A stretch of DNA of 64,000 nt, taken from contig NZ_JAFICD010000003.1 in assembly GCF_017833525.1 (NCBI RefSeq), forward strand, positions 186,001 to 250,000. The letters run 5' to 3'. This document shows positions 52,919 to 60,878 of the stretch, one piece after another. The stretch comes from Duganella sp. 1411. Its GTDB lineage: Bacteria; Pseudomonadota; Gammaproteobacteria; Burkholderiales; Burkholderiaceae_D. The notes beneath the pieces were generated by a model, which did not search any database, had not been told where the DNA came from, and saw only the letters and a list, made by a program, of their open reading frames with translations. The position numbers were made by a program, and so were the translations under genes. Within the stretch, counting starts at the first letter, position 1, and the number at the start of each line of letters is the position of its first letter.

Positions 52919-53320
52919 ATGATCCAGCTTTCCTTCATCAACCCACCCGGTTTGTACGACCCGCGTCCCAACGGCTACAGCCACGTCGTCGTCGCTGAAG
53001 CGCCGGCGCGCCTGATCTATATCGCCGGCCAGGGCGGCGAAAACGCCGATGGCGTGCTGTCGGAGGATTTCGAAACACAGGTGAAGCAAGCGCTGGACAA
53101 TCTGCAAACGGCGCTGAAGGCGGCGGACGCCGCCCTGGCCAACGTCGCCAAGCTCACGGTCCTGATCGTCGACCATAGCGAAGAACGGCTGCGCATTTTC
53201 GGCGGCGCGCTGAGCGCGATGTGGGGCGACAATCCCGCCCCCGCCTGCACGCTGATCCCGGTCCCGTGCCTGGCGCTGGACGGCATGCTGTTCGAGATCG
53301 AAGCCACGGCGTTACGCTAG
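52919..53320 (+). CDS. RidA (YjgF/UK114) family protein under SoxR control
   Basis: This 133-residue protein starts at ATG 52919 after AAAGG. It has the YjgF trimer fold, with YIAGQGGENADGVL, FETQVKQALDNLQTAL, TVLIVDHSEERLR and ACTLIPVPCLALDGMLFEIE. RidA proteins hydrolyse enamines or imines; some of this branch lack the catalytic Arg (RidA has an Arg before the C-terminal E-I-E). Here the position near TLIPVPCLA has no Arg, so a different activity is possible. The SoxR promoter suggests a role in redox or electrophile stress. Confidence 0.87.
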   Translation: MIQLSFINPPGLYDPRPNGYSHVVVAEAPARLIYIAGQGGENADGVLSEDFETQVKQALDNLQTALKAADAALANVAKLTVLIVDHSEERLRIFGGALSAMWGDNPAPACTLIPVPCLALDGMLFEIEATALR

Positions 53321-53329
53321 CTCCCCCTC

Positions 53330-53416
53330 GGGGGTCAAGTCTAACAATCCAACACGAGCTCAGCTACATCACGTTGGTACGGCTGATCTCGTGTACGAAT
53401 GTTAGACTTGACCCCC
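53330..53416. repeat. long palindromic intergenic element (GACCCCC type)
   Basis: The perfect 17-bp arms are GGGGGTCAAGTCTAACA (53330-53346) and its reverse complement at 53400-53416. Inner arms ACACGAG (53352-53358) and CTCGTGT (53388-53394) can also pair. It lies between the convergent RidA-family and LacI genes. The stem resembles those at 45052 and 48903 in having a GGGGTC/GACCCC base but differs in the rest. Confidence 0.8.
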
Positions 53417-53420
53417 GTGA

Positions 53421-54434
53421 TTACGTGGCCGGGCAGGGTCCCACCGTCGTGCCGGCGAGGAATACCGGTTGCCACAGCTCGTGCAATTCGCTCGCCGGCG
53501 TGCCGTCTATCAGCGCCAGCAGCATCTCGATCATGCGCGCGCCCGCCTTGATCGGCTGCGGCTGGTCGATCGTGGTGACGTTGGCGCCGGCCAAAGTGTC
53601 GGCCATGCTGCCCCAGACGATGATCGACATGTCCTTGCCCATCTCGACACCGGCGTCGCGCAACGCGTGCACCGCGCCGATGCCGGCGATGTTGTTGTCG
53701 ACGATGACGGCGCTCGGACGCGGCGAGCAGGCCAGCAATTGCTGCATCGCCTGGTAGCCGCTGCGCCGGTCCAGCTGGCTGTCGACCAGATGGCGCGGAT
53801 CGACCGCCAGCCCCGCCGCCGACATCGAGGCGACGAAACTGTCCTTGCGCTGGCGCGCGAAGTTCATTTCCAGCGGCGCGCTGATCAGCGCCACGCGCTT
53901 GTGCCCCCACGCCAGCAGACGCTCCATCGCCATGCTGGTGCCGGACGCGTTGTCGTAGTCGAACCAGGCGTATGGCGCGTCAAGCTCGGTGCGGCCGTAG
54001 GCGACGAACGGAAATTTGGATTTGCTCAGGAAGGCGATGCGCTCGTCGCGCACCAGGGTGCGGGCCACCACCAGGCCGTCGACGCGCCGTCCCAGCACGG
54101 TCTGCTGGTAGGAGCGTTGCTCGGCGCTGGGCGAGACCGGCGCGATGATCAGGTTCTTGCCGACCTCCTCGAGCGCGGCCGACATGCCCGACACCACGTC
54201 CAGGAACATCGGATCGCCCAGGTCCGACGGCAGCAGCGGATAGATGATGCCGAACACATTGGTGCGCCCGAGCGCCAAGCTGCGCGCCAGGGGATTGGGC
54301 TGGTAGCCGGCCTCCTTGGCGGCCTTCAAAACGCGCTCGCGCGTGCGGACATTGACCTCAGGGTAACCGTTTAACGCCCGGCTCACAGTAGTCTTCGACA
54401 TGCCGAGGAACTTTGCGAGGAGCTGCAGATTCAT
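53421..54434 (-). CDS. LacI-family transcriptional regulator
   Basis: This 337-residue protein starts at ATG 54434; an earlier ATG (54458) lies almost on the -10. The LacI helix-turn-helix is LQLLAKFLGMSKTTVSRALN followed by GYPEVNVRTRERVLKAAKEA. The periplasmic-binding-like effector domain continues with LARSLALGRTNVFGIIYPLL and RRVDGLVVARTLVRDERIAF. LacI regulators usually act on sugar or related genes. No such genes are adjacent, so the target is unknown. Confidence 0.88.
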   Translation of the reverse strand: MNLQLLAKFLGMSKTTVSRALNGYPEVNVRTRERVLKAAKEAGYQPNPLARSLALGRTNVFGIIYPLLPSDLGDPMFLDVVSGMSAALEEVGKNLIIAPVSPSAEQRSYQQTVLGRRVDGLVVARTLVRDERIAFLSKSKFPFVAYGRTELDAPYAWFDYDNASGTSMAMERLLAWGHKRVALISAPLEMNFARQRKDSFVASMSAAGLAVDPRHLVDSQLDRRSGYQAMQQLLACSPRPSAVIVDNNIAGIGAVHALRDAGVEMGKDMSIIVWGSMADTLAGANVTTIDQPQPIKAGARMIEMLLALIDGTPASELHELWQPVFLAGTTVGPCPAT

Positions 54435-54444
54435 AGAGGATCGC

Positions 54445-54466
54445 TCAATGTTGATCATTGATTATA
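54445..54466 (-). promoter_or_regulatory. predicted promoter and operator of the LacI gene
   Basis: On the minus strand a perfect TATAAT (54466-54461) is followed by an inverted repeat TCAATG-5 bp-CATTGA (54445-54461) that straddles the expected transcription start. An operator at that place would suit autorepression. The -35 was not clear. Confidence 0.45.
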
Positions 54467-54635
54467 GCGGTGCCGATGAGGCCGCCGCCACAGCGATCGC
54501 CGATACTATCAAGAAATACAACAGTCGCGGGCGCCCGGCGCCGCTTGCCTTTTTGTCCCGCATGACCTAATCTTGAAGGGATGATGTCAATTGTGCATCA
54601 TCATGTCCGGTTTTTTTTGTAACCAGGGGAATATC

Positions 54636-54989
54636 GTGGCCACCGTAATGTCCGTCAATGCGCAGCAAGCATCGATCGCGCAAGCTGAAAGGCAAGTGCA
54701 ACAGGATCAGTCGCGCGTGAACCAGGATGCCGGCCGCCTCGAACAAAGCCGCAGCCAGTTGACGAAAGATAAACAAACCCTGGCCGACGCCCAGCGCCAA
54801 AGCACCCAGGCGCAGCAGCAGCAGGCCCCCGCCGGCGCGTCCGCCATCCGCCTGGGCGGCGCGCTGAACAATGCGATCGAACGGCCCAACCGCGCCGAGC
54901 AAGCCCTGGCGGCCAACCAGGCCACGGCCAAGCCTCAGCTGAACTCGCTGGGCCAGACCATCGGCAAACTGATCAACGTGGTCGCTTAG
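54636..54989 (+). CDS. coiled-coil protein of unknown function
   Basis: This 117-residue protein starts at GTG 54636, seven bases after GGGGA; the next in-frame ATG (54648) has no such site. Residues about 15-70 are a strong heptad-type helix rich in Gln, Ala, Arg and Lys (QQASIAQAERQVQQDQSRVN, QLTKDKQTLADAQRQ). A GGALNNAI region follows and the end is IGKLINVVA. It has no signal peptide or membrane helix. I do not recognise a family. Confidence 0.55.
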   Translation: MATVMSVNAQQASIAQAERQVQQDQSRVNQDAGRLEQSRSQLTKDKQTLADAQRQSTQAQQQQAPAGASAIRLGGALNNAIERPNRAEQALAANQATAKPQLNSLGQTIGKLINVVA

Positions 54990-55008
54990 GGACCCGCGCG
55001 ACCAGGGG

Positions 55009-56097
55009 TCAGGCGGCCGCCCCGGCCGCCGCCATTTCGCGTTCGACCAGCGGTACCCACCATTTTCCATCCAGCGCGGGCCGCGTGATATCGAGCGCCA
55101 GGCCGATTTCCGGCGTCGCCAGCGGCAAGCGGCGCTCGCCGGCCAGTTCCGCGATGCGGCTGAACGGGTCGTGCCAGGCGTGCAGCGACAAGTCGAAGGT
55201 ACCGTTATGAATCGGCATCATGACCTTGCCCCGCAGGTCGATGTGCGCCTGCAGCGATTCCTCAGGCTGCATGTGGACGTCCGGCCATTGCGGATCGTAG
55301 GCGCCGGTCTCCACCATGGTCAGGTCGAACGGGCCGTATTTGCGGCCGATCTCCTTGAATCCATCGAAATACCCGCTATCGCCGCTGAAAAACACCTTGA
55401 CGTCGCGGTCCTCGATGACGAACGAGGCCCACAGCGTCTTGTTGCGGTCGTTCAGGCCGCGGCCCGAGAAATGCTGCGCCGGCGTGGCCACCAGCTTGAG
55501 CCCGGCCACGTTGGTGCTCTGCCACCAGCTCAGCTGGCGCACCTTGGCGCGCGGAATGCCCCAGGCGATCAGGCGGTCGCCCACGCCCAGCGGCGTGATG
55601 AAGTGCTCGGTCTTGGCGGCCAGCTTGAGCACGGCGGCCTTGTCCAGATGGTCGTAGTGGTCGTGCGACAGGATGATGCCCTTGATCGGCGGCAGCTCGT
55701 CGATGCCGATCGGCGGCTGGTGGAAGCGCCGCGGACCGGCCCATTGCACCGGCGAGGCGCGCTCGGAAAACACCGGATCGGTCAGCCAGAAGTTGCCGTT
55801 GAGCTTGAGCAGCACTGTCGAGTGGCCGAGGCGGAAAAGTGTGCGATCCGGAGCTTCCAATAACTGGCGCTGCGTGATCGCGTGAACGGGGATGGCCTGG
55901 CGCGGCACGGTGTCGGCGGGCTTGTCGAACAGCACGCGCAACAGCACGCCCAAGCCCTGGAGCAGGCCCATCGTATGCATCTTGACCGGATTGCGGAACT
56001 TGCCGGTGCGCGTGCGCGGCGCGCTGGGCACGGACAGCCCGTCGAGGCCGTCGAGGCCGGTGACGGGGGCTTTGGCGATAGCGGTCTGAGAAGTCAT
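55009..56097 (-). CDS. MBL-fold metallo-hydrolase (NAPE-PLD/UlaG-like)
   Basis: This 362-residue protein starts at ATG 56097, six bases after GGAG. The metallo-beta-lactamase motif is SHDHYDHLDKAA (HxHxDH), with other metal ligands in FSGDSGYFDG and MPIHNGTFDLSLHAW. It belongs to the Lactamase_B_2 branch that includes NAPE-hydrolysing phospholipase D and RomA-like proteins. A divergent TetR gene begins 85 bp upstream with a perfect operator-like palindrome between them, so the TetR protein likely represses it. Confidence 0.87.
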   Translation of the reverse strand: MTSQTAIAKAPVTGLDGLDGLSVPSAPRTRTGKFRNPVKMHTMGLLQGLGVLLRVLFDKPADTVPRQAIPVHAITQRQLLEAPDRTLFRLGHSTVLLKLNGNFWLTDPVFSERASPVQWAGPRRFHQPPIGIDELPPIKGIILSHDHYDHLDKAAVLKLAAKTEHFITPLGVGDRLIAWGIPRAKVRQLSWWQSTNVAGLKLVATPAQHFSGRGLNDRNKTLWASFVIEDRDVKVFFSGDSGYFDGFKEIGRKYGPFDLTMVETGAYDPQWPDVHMQPEESLQAHIDLRGKVMMPIHNGTFDLSLHAWHDPFSRIAELAGERRLPLATPEIGLALDITRPALDGKWWVPLVEREMAAAGAAA

Positions 56098-56123
56098 ACG
56101 GGGCTCCATGGGAGATAATCTAC

Positions 56124-56138
56124 ACTACACAGTGTAGT
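56124..56138. promoter_or_regulatory. 15-bp palindrome, candidate TetR operator
   Basis: ACTACAC-A-GTGTAGT is a perfect inverted repeat between the divergent metallo-hydrolase and TetR genes. Its form and place are typical of TetR-family operators and would allow control of both genes. Confidence 0.65.
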
Positions 56139-56181
56139 TCCATTTTTTGAAAAAGTAAACCAGACGGTGTAAAATAAAGTC

Positions 56182-56805
56182 ATGAACACGCCCTGCACTC
56201 CCCTCAAGCTGACCGACCGCAAGCGTCAGGCCATCGTCGACGCGGCCATCGCCGAGTTCCGCGCCAGCGGTTTCGAATCGACCAGCATGGACAAGATCGC
56301 CGCCACCGCCGGGGTGTCGAAGCGCACCGTCTACAACCACTTCCCCAGTAAAGACGAACTGTTCGCGCAAATATTGCATCAATTGTGGTGCAGCACCTCG
56401 GCGCTGATGGACGCGCCCTACCTCAAGGACGTGCCGCTGCGCCAGCAATTGCTGGAAATGCTGTGGAAAAAGATGGGAATGTTGCAGGATGCCTATTTCC
56501 TCGACCTGGCGCGGGTGGCCATCGCCGAGTCGATCCACTCGCCGGAACGGGGGCAGGAGATGGTCACCCGGCTGAGCGAGAGGGAGGAAGTCGTCACGCT
56601 ATGGCTGCGCGCGGCGCAGGCCGACGGCAAGCTGCGCCAGGCCGATCCGGTGCTGGCCTCGCACATGCTGCAGGGTCAGCTGAAGACCTTCGCCTTCTGG
56701 CCGCAGGTGACGCTGAACCAGCCGCCGCTGGACCCGGCCGCGCAGCGCCAGGTGATCGAGACCACCGTCGACATGTTCCTGGCCTACTACGAGCTGCGGC
56801 CTTAG
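56182..56805 (+). CDS. TetR-family transcriptional regulator
   Basis: This 207-residue protein has the TetR helix-turn-helix AIVDAAIAEFRASGFESTSM then DKIAATAGVSKRTVYNHFPS. The C-terminal part is the TetR_C_7 or AefR-like type (LQGQLKTFAFWPQVTLNQPP). It is divergent from the metallo-hydrolase, and the stop overlaps the BNR gene stop by four bases. Ligand unknown. Confidence 0.9.
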   Translation: MNTPCTPLKLTDRKRQAIVDAAIAEFRASGFESTSMDKIAATAGVSKRTVYNHFPSKDELFAQILHQLWCSTSALMDAPYLKDVPLRQQLLEMLWKKMGMLQDAYFLDLARVAIAESIHSPERGQEMVTRLSEREEVVTLWLRAAQADGKLRQADPVLASHMLQGQLKTFAFWPQVTLNQPPLDPAAQRQVIETTVDMFLAYYELRP

Positions 56806-57890
56806 GCGAAGGTAACCGCGTAAATCGGCGGCAGCGTGGTCGAGATGGTCTGCCACTGGCCGCCGCCGTCCTCCGACAGCCAGGCGCCGCCGGTCGTCGA
56901 CCCCATCAGCAGCAACTGGCCGTCGTCGCTGACGGCCAGCCCGTGCCGGTAGACCAGGTCGTAGCAATGCTGCTGCGGCAGGCCGCCGCGCCACGCGGTG
57001 AAGCTCTGGCCGCCGTCGACGGTGCGGGTGACGGCCAGCGCCGCGCGCGGCGGCACCCGCTTGCTGTCGGCCTCGGCCGGCACGAACCACGCCGTCTCGC
57101 CGTCGCCCGGATGGACCGCCGTCGCGAAGCCGAAATTCGACAGCGGCGCCGCCCGCACCTCGGTCCAGTGGGCGCCGTTGTCGACGCTGCGCCAGATGCC
57201 GTTGTGATGCTGGCACCACAGCTTGTCCGGCTCGCCCGCGCAGCGCACGATGCGGTGCGGGTCCTGCACCGCCTCCACCTCGGCCAGCTCGGGCGGCATG
57301 TAGCTCGCCACCATGCCCTTGGCGCGCGGCGCCCAGCTCTCGCCGCCGTCGTTGGTCAGCCAGGCGCCGCCGCACGACACGCCCACCAGCACCGAGCGGC
57401 TGTCGCGCGGATCGACGCAAATGCTGTGGATGCCCGGCACGTCGTAGCCGCCACCCATCCACTGGGCGCGCTCGGGCACGTTCCACAGCGACTCCACCAG
57501 ATGCCAGCTGTCGCCGCGGTCGTTCGAGCGGAACAGGCCGCCCGGCAAGGTGCCGGCCCACAGCACGCCCGGCTGGTCCGCGCCGCCGGCCGCCAGCGAC
57601 CAGACCTGCTTGACGGTCCACTCGACCTTGTCCTCGCTGTCGGCCGGCTTGGGCGGGAACGCCGGCGCCGCGATCTCGACCCACGCGTCGCTGCCCGGAT
57701 CGCGCCGGTGCAGCTTGGTGCCGAAGTGGCCCAGGCTCAGCGCCGCGTACAAGGTGCCGTCGCGCCGGTCCGGCAGCACCATCGACACCGGGTCGCCGAG
57801 AAAATGCTGGCGGTCCAGGTGCCACGCTTCATGCGTGCGATAGACTTCGAACAATCCCTTGCGGGTGGCGAGATAGGCGCGGTCGGACAT
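56802..57890 (-). CDS. BNR/sialidase-like beta-propeller protein
   Basis: This 362-residue protein has repeated Asp-box or BNR motifs (SNDRGDSWHLV, TNDGGESWAP, SVDNGAHWTEV, TVDGGQSFTAW, SEDGGGQWQTI), each marking a blade of a sialidase-like propeller. There is no signal peptide, so it is cytoplasmic. None of the sialidase catalytic residues could be confirmed. It is preceded by AGGAGG and translated right after the MoaD-like gene. This pair, a WD40/BNR-type protein and a MoaD-like protein, recurs in other genomes as far as I recall, but its function is unknown. Confidence 0.78.
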   Translation of the reverse strand: MSDRAYLATRKGLFEVYRTHEAWHLDRQHFLGDPVSMVLPDRRDGTLYAALSLGHFGTKLHRRDPGSDAWVEIAAPAFPPKPADSEDKVEWTVKQVWSLAAGGADQPGVLWAGTLPGGLFRSNDRGDSWHLVESLWNVPERAQWMGGGYDVPGIHSICVDPRDSRSVLVGVSCGGAWLTNDGGESWAPRAKGMVASYMPPELAEVEAVQDPHRIVRCAGEPDKLWCQHHNGIWRSVDNGAHWTEVRAAPLSNFGFATAVHPGDGETAWFVPAEADSKRVPPRAALAVTRTVDGGQSFTAWRGGLPQQHCYDLVYRHGLAVSDDGQLLLMGSTTGGAWLSEDGGGQWQTISTTLPPIYAVTFA

Positions 57891-57891
57891 G

Positions 57892-58161
57892 TCAGCCTCC
57901 TGATAGAGCTTGCAAGATATAGACTTTGGACCGGGGCGCAAGGGCGTCGTTCAGGCGTTGGCGCTCGCCGGTGCGCTGGCCGTCGATGAAGATGACGACG
58001 TTCTCGCGCAGATGGCCCTGCTCGTCGAGCACGTAGCCGCGCAGCCTGGGATGGGCGTCGAACGCCTGGTCCAGGGCGCCGCGCAGATCGGCCGCGTCGG
58101 TCTCCACCTGCGGCACGGTCATGAATCGACCCAGTTGCTGGGTAAAAATCAGTTGCGCCAT
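57892..58161 (-). CDS. MoaD/ThiS-like ubiquitin-fold protein with C-terminal Gly-Gly
   Basis: This 89-residue protein has a beta-grasp pattern (QVETDAADLRGALDQAF, GYVLDEQGHLRENVVIFIDG, LAPRSKVYILQALSGG) and ends in Gly-Gly, the site of adenylation and thiocarboxylation in MoaD and ThiS sulfur carriers. No E1-like MoeB/ThiF gene is adjacent. It starts the operon with the BNR protein: its stop lies 1 bp before the next ATG, and the two final Gly codons (GGAGGC) also form the AGGAGG ribosome-binding site for that gene. Confidence 0.8.
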   Translation of the reverse strand: MAQLIFTQQLGRFMTVPQVETDAADLRGALDQAFDAHPRLRGYVLDEQGHLRENVVIFIDGQRTGERQRLNDALAPRSKVYILQALSGG

Positions 58162-58261
58162 GTTTATTTTCTCATTGGTCGACTGGGATTCAGCACAGAT
58201 TCTAACGCGGATTGGCGGCGGTTTCGCTAAAATGAAGACGCCTCAACTACCGGAGCACCGC

Positions 58262-58573
58262 ATGTCGATTACGCCGCAAGAGCTGGAACTGCTGATGCAG
58301 GAGGTGGAGAAGGAGGACCCGATCGATTTCGCCGACCTGCCGTTCGACGAGCACGATCTGCGCGCGCTCATTTCGAACCACTTGTGCGAGATGGCCGACG
58401 CCATGGACAGCTTCAGCGACGAGGACAAGCATTTGACGCTGCTGGCCGTCGCGGCCAAGCTGGTGCTGGAGAACATGGTGCTCAATATCCAGCTGCTGCG
58501 GCGCCACGGCGTGCCGCTGAGCGAATCGGCCGACGCGCTGCTGAGCCGCCTGCGCAAGGGGCCGGGGACGTAA
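58262..58573 (+). CDS. small acidic protein of unknown function
   Basis: From ATG 58262 (CGGAG upstream) this is a 103-residue helical protein, acidic at the N-terminus (LLMQEVEKEDPIDFADLPFD) and with a helical core (HLTLLAVAAKLVLENMVLNIQ) and a final RLRKGPGT. An ATG ten codons earlier is possible but has no good ribosome-binding site. No signal peptide or membrane helix. I do not recognise a family. The direction is divergent from the MoaD-like gene. Confidence 0.55.
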   Translation: MSITPQELELLMQEVEKEDPIDFADLPFDEHDLRALISNHLCEMADAMDSFSDEDKHLTLLAVAAKLVLENMVLNIQLLRRHGVPLSESADALLSRLRKGPGT

Positions 58574-58588
58574 ATAAACCTTGGTTCC

Positions 58589-58685
58589 ACGTAGGGCGGA
58601 TTAGGCGGGACGCCGTAATCCGCCACTCGATGAGCCGCCAACGGCGCATGCATGGCGGATTACGCTACGCTAATCCGCCCTACGT
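58589..58685. repeat. REP-like palindromic element
   Basis: Outer arms ACGTAGGGCGGATTA (58589-58603) and TAATCCGCCCTACGT (58671-58685) are perfect reverse complements. Nested arms GTAATCCGCCA (58615-58625) and TGGCGGATTAC (58653-58663) are also perfect. TAGGGCGGATTA repeats of this type are widespread intergenic elements in proteobacteria. Confidence 0.85.
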
Positions 58686-58695
58686 ATAACACGTG

Positions 58696-58989
58696 TCAAA
58701 TCACCTGCACGCGCCTGGCCGCCGGCGCCACGATCACCAGATCGCCCTCGGCCACCGCCACGCACGGCAAAATATAGCCTTCGCGCTTCTCGTCCAGGCT
58801 CAGGCCCGGCCACTCGATCTTGTAGCGCACCGCGCCGCCGGTGCTCAGGCAGATGCAGGTGCGGCAGGTGCCGTTGCGGCAGGAGCTGGGCAGGCGCACG
58901 CCGGCCCGCTCGGCCGCCTCCAGCACCGTCGCCGGCGCCGCCGCGTCGAAATTCCAGCCCTGCCCCGCCAATGTCACCTTGCCGCCCAT
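58696..58989 (-). CDS. plant-type [2Fe-2S] ferredoxin
   Basis: This 97-residue protein has the 2Fe-2S motif SSCRNGTCRTC and the fourth Cys in ILPCVA, with the fold start KVTLAGQGWNFDAAAPATVL. It carries electrons; a partner is not evident nearby. Whether it feeds the ketoacid oxidoreductase at 45331 cannot be told, and that enzyme usually needs a 4Fe-4S ferredoxin. The ATG follows GGGAATCGACGAC. Confidence 0.9.
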   Translation of the reverse strand: MGGKVTLAGQGWNFDAAAPATVLEAAERAGVRLPSSCRNGTCRTCICLSTGGAVRYKIEWPGLSLDEKREGYILPCVAVAEGDLVIVAPAARRVQVI

Positions 58990-59028
58990 GTCGTCGATTC
59001 CCGATCGTCAAACCGGCATGATACGGTA

Positions 59029-60666
59029 TCACCCGTGCGCGACCAGCTTCGGCCTGGCCCTGGCCGGCGGCGCGGACGCGGCGCGCCTGGCGTTATGCAG
59101 CTTGAACACCGCCATCGCCTGCGCCACGCAACGCGTCTGCTGCGCCAGGTTGCCGGCGGCGGCCGCCGCTTCCTCCACCAGCGCCGCGTTGCGCTGCGTG
59201 ATGTCGTCGATCTGGATCACCGCCTGGTTGACCTGGCCGATGCCGTCGCTCTGCTCGCGCGTCGAATTGGAGATCTCGCCCATCACCTGCGACACCTTGT
59301 CGACCGACTCGATCACCTCGCCCATGGTCACGCCGGCGCTGTTGCTCAACACCGTGCCCGCTTGCACCTTGGAGATCGACATGTCGATCAAGGTCTTGAT
59401 TTCCTTGGCGGCGGTGGCCGAGCGCTGCGCCAGCGCGCGCACCTCGCTGGCGACGACGGCGAACCCGCGCCCCTGCTCGCCGGCGCGCGCCGCCTCCACC
59501 GCCGCGTTGAGCGCCAGGATATTGGTCTGGAAGGCGATGCCGTCGATCAGGCCGATGATGTCGAGGATCTTGTTCGACGAGGCGCTGATATCGCCCATCG
59601 TCGACACCACCTGCGAGACGATGCTGCCGCCCTGCGCCGCCACCCGCCGCGCGTGTTCCGCCAGGTCGCTGGCGCTGGCGACGTTGGACGCGCTTTGCTG
59701 CACGGTCGATGTCAGCTGCTCCATGCTGGCGGCGGTCTGCTGCAGGCTGGAGGCCTGCGACTCGGTGCGGCCCGACAGATCCAGATTGCCGTTGGCGATT
59801 TCGCCGGTGGCCAGCGAGATCTCGGCGAAGTTGGCGCGCACGTCGCCGATGATGCTGTGCAGGTTGATATTGGTCTGCCGCAGCGCGGCCAGCAGGCGGC
59901 CCACCTCGTCGTCGCGGCGCACCTCGATGGTGGCCGTCAGATCGCCGCCCGCCATCATGCGCGCCGCCCTGGCCGCGTGCCCCAGCGGCAGCGCCACGTG
60001 CAGATACAGGCCGCGCGCGAACCCCGCCATGCCCAGCATCGCCAGCAGCGCGACGGCGCCCAGCCAGCCGCGCGCCTGGCCGATGGCGGCGTCGCCCATG
60101 CCCAGCAGGCATGCCGCCAGCAAGGCCAGCGCGCCCCCCACCAGCGCGCATGCGACACCGATCCGCGTCGCCAGCGACATGCGCGCCAGGCCCGCCAGCC
60201 GCGCGGCGACGCCGGAGCCGACGCCCTGGCCGTTGACGATGCGCAGGCGGCGCGGATTGCCCGCCTTGAACTGCCGGTACAACGCGTCGGCCGCGCGCAC
60301 CTGCTCGCGCGTGGGCTTGGTGCGCACCGACAGATAGCCGACCGGCTTGCCCTGCTCGATCACCGGCGTCACGTTGGCCAGCACCCAGTAATAGTCGCCA
60401 TTCTTGCAGCGGTTCTTGACCACGCCGGTCCACGGCATGCCGGCCCGGATGGTGGCCCACAGGTCGGCGAAGGCCTCGACCGGCATGTCCGGATGGCGCA
60501 CGATGTTTTGCGGCGCGCCCATCAACTCCTCCTCGGTGAAGCCGCTGACCTCGACGAAGTAGGGATTGGCGTAGTTGATGTTGCCTTGTAAATCGGTGCT
60601 GGAGACGATGGTCTTGCCGTCTTCCATGACGTATTCTTTTTGCGTAATTGGACTGTTGGTGCGCAT
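59029..60666 (-). CDS. Aer-like PAS-domain chemoreceptor
   Basis: This 545-residue protein has an N-terminal PAS domain (about 20-125: TDLQGNINYANPYFVEVSGF, GDYYWVLANVTPVIEQGKPV), two membrane helices (about 165-190 and 200-220), a HAMP-like stretch (ARAARMMAGGDLTATIEVRR), and a methyl-accepting signalling domain with the hairpin tip (DGIAFQTNILALNAAVEAAR). The N-terminus MRTNSPITQKEYV is typical of Aer. It senses cell energy or oxygen via FAD or haem and controls flagellar bias through CheA/CheW. AAGGAACGGCC precedes the ATG. An FNR-type site lies upstream. Confidence 0.9.
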   Translation of the reverse strand: MRTNSPITQKEYVMEDGKTIVSSTDLQGNINYANPYFVEVSGFTEEELMGAPQNIVRHPDMPVEAFADLWATIRAGMPWTGVVKNRCKNGDYYWVLANVTPVIEQGKPVGYLSVRTKPTREQVRAADALYRQFKAGNPRRLRIVNGQGVGSGVAARLAGLARMSLATRIGVACALVGGALALLAACLLGMGDAAIGQARGWLGAVALLAMLGMAGFARGLYLHVALPLGHAARAARMMAGGDLTATIEVRRDDEVGRLLAALRQTNINLHSIIGDVRANFAEISLATGEIANGNLDLSGRTESQASSLQQTAASMEQLTSTVQQSASNVASASDLAEHARRVAAQGGSIVSQVVSTMGDISASSNKILDIIGLIDGIAFQTNILALNAAVEAARAGEQGRGFAVVASEVRALAQRSATAAKEIKTLIDMSISKVQAGTVLSNSAGVTMGEVIESVDKVSQVMGEISNSTREQSDGIGQVNQAVIQIDDITQRNAALVEEAAAAAGNLAQQTRCVAQAMAVFKLHNARRAASAPPARARPKLVAHG

Positions 60667-60840
60667 GGCCGTTCCTTGTTTTCATTATGAAAAAAACGAA
60701 GTCGACGAACCGGGGCTTGGGGGACGTCTTGGGCCGCGACGCTCGCGTCACGGCCATGACGCCAAGATAGATCTTTTCCAACAGCAACAATCTCACCAAT
60801 TGTCGCGGCAACGCGCTAGCACCGATTAATGCGGGGAATT

Positions 60841-60854
60841 TTGATCTAGATCAA
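60841..60854 (-). promoter_or_regulatory. perfect FNR/Anr-type site
   Basis: TTGATCTAGATCAA matches the consensus TTGAT-N4-ATCAA exactly. It lies about 180 bp upstream of the Aer-like gene and 25 bp past the permease stop. If it works at -41.5, transcription would start near 60806, where the -10 (TAGCGC on the minus strand) is poor. Confidence 0.6.
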
Positions 60855-60878
60855 CTTTCCAGTGCCACAAAACTACAA

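Noticed and set aside
58696..58989. Ferredoxin as partner of the ketoacid oxidoreductase
   Set aside because: It is a plant-type [2Fe-2S] ferredoxin 10 kb away with no shared operon; such oxidoreductases usually use 4Fe-4S carriers.
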